This document shows, in pieces, positions 63,321 through 64,000 of a stretch of 64,000 bases of DNA. The translations under genes and the position numbers were made by a program. The notes under the pieces were generated by a model, which worked only from the letters and a program-made list of their open reading frames with translations, searched no databases and was not told the origin of the DNA. Numbering within the stretch: the stretch's first letter is position 1; the number at the start of each line of letters is the position of its first letter. The stretch comes from Symsagittifera roscoffensis (Eukaryota; Xenacoelomorpha; Acoela; Convolutidae), in contig NC_087071.1 of the NCBI RefSeq assembly GCF_963678635.1, positions 31,114,141 through 31,178,140 of the forward strand. Reading direction: 5' to 3'.

Positions 63321-63729
63321 CCCCCATCAGGTACATAGTGTTTTATGCCCTATCAGCTAGGTACATAGTGTTTTGTAACCATTCATCTATAAAGTGTTTT
63401 TACCTCATCAGCTCTATAGTGTTTTGTAGCCCATCAGATTTATAGTCTTATGTACCCCATCAGCTACATACTGTTTTGTACCTCATTAGCAACATAATTT
63501 CTTTATACCAACAGCTTCATTGTGTTTTCCCCCCAGTTCTATATTCTTTCACCCCTCATCTACATAGTGTTTTCAACCTATCAGGTACAAAGAGTTTTTT
63601 TTTACATCATCAGCATCATATTGTTCTGTACCCAATCGGCTAACTAGTTTTTTTTACGCCACAACTCTAAAGTGTTCTTACCCCATCCGCTCTATTTTGT
63701 TTTTCACCCCCTCAGATTGACATTGTTTG

Positions 63730-63746
63730 CCCCCCCCCCCCCCCCC
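63730..63746. repeat. C17 homopolymer in the satellite
   Basis: A run of 17 C replaces the CCCC block of a satellite unit. A second long C run (12) lies at 3128-3139. Length may be unreliable. Confidence 0.8.
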
Positions 63747-64000
63747 AGCGACATAATAATTTCAACCAAACAGCTAAATCGTGTTTTTACCCTATAAGCT
63801 ACATAGTGTTTTTTATATCATCAGCTTCATATTGTTTTGTACCTCATCGGCTACATAGATTTTTTTTACCGCATCAGCTCTATAGTGTTTCTTACTGCAC
63901 AGTGTTTTTCAACCCTCAGATCTGTACTGTTTTTCCCTCAGCTACACAGTGATTTTACCCTACCAGCAACATAGTGTTTTTACTCTATACTGTTTTTGAC

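Larger units (their letters stand above)
54558..64000. repeat. Degenerate 26-bp satellite array, at least 9.4 kb
   Basis: Units of about 25-26 bp built on CATCAGCTCTATAGTGTTTT plus TACCC fill the interval and run off the window, some 350-400 units. Common variants are GCTACATAG for GCTCTATAG and TTTTGTACCCC for TTTTTACCCC. Frequent subtypes are a CCCCTCAG unit and a CCATATGCCCTATAATGCTT unit. Frames of up to 95 codons inside it are chance products of the repeat. No transposon insertion is seen within the array. Confidence 0.97.

Overview
The window is animal nuclear DNA, most likely from an invertebrate, and almost all of it is mobile-element DNA and satellite. The evidence is the mix of element types: Ty3/gypsy LTR retrotransposons, Penelope-like elements with GIY-YIG nucleases, tails of other reverse-transcriptase elements, and a long 26-bp satellite in AT-rich DNA. 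I cannot fix the phylum from sequence alone. I recognise no host protein-coding gene, tRNA, rRNA or CRISPR. Nearly every reading frame carries stops, frameshifts or deletions, so this is a retrotransposon graveyard.

Layout. 0-1.6 kb: the 3' end of an LTR element (polyprotein tail, polypurine tract, short LTR). 1.7-2.1 kb: the C-terminal tail of a reverse-transcriptase element on the minus strand. 2.4-6.2 kb: AT-rich DNA with inverted repeats and LTR scraps. 6.2-7.5 kb: a ruined Penelope-like element. 7.56-11.65 kb: a small Ty3/gypsy element on the minus strand with both ~130-150 bp LTRs. 11.9-13.4 kb: the C-terminal part of another reverse-transcriptase element, with a 459-bp tandem duplication.

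13.5-32.0 kb (copy A): a giant Ty3/gypsy element of about 18 kb. Its first coding block reads protease, reverse transcriptase, RNase H, integrase, then a macro-like domain. After 0.4 kb holding a conserved possible splice acceptor comes a second block of about 8.9 kb (about 2,970 codons). That block starts with a coiled-coil region and two SGNH-hydrolase-like domains and ends in a large unrecognised module with a Cys cluster. A polypurine tract and a 928-bp LTR follow. The last 2.5 kb, with flanking DNA, is tandemly duplicated (29.95-35.04 kb) at roughly 1% divergence.

35.4-38.0 kb: a Penelope-like element with a PHD-finger-like insert inside its reverse transcriptase. 38.75-54.56 kb: three damaged copies of a sister family (B2 minus, B3 plus, B1 minus), joined head-to-head at ~43.55 kb and tail-to-tail at 46.855 kb. 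B1 repeats the order macro domain, spacer with acceptor, giant second ORF, polypurine tract, LTR, so the odd architecture is a family property and not a chance junction. 54.56-64 kb: a degenerate 26-bp satellite that starts inside the macro-domain frame of B1 and runs off the window.

The main point of interest is this macro-plus-twin-SGNH giant LTR element. The copies here are dead, but comparing A with B1/B2/B3 shows which parts were conserved while the family was active.
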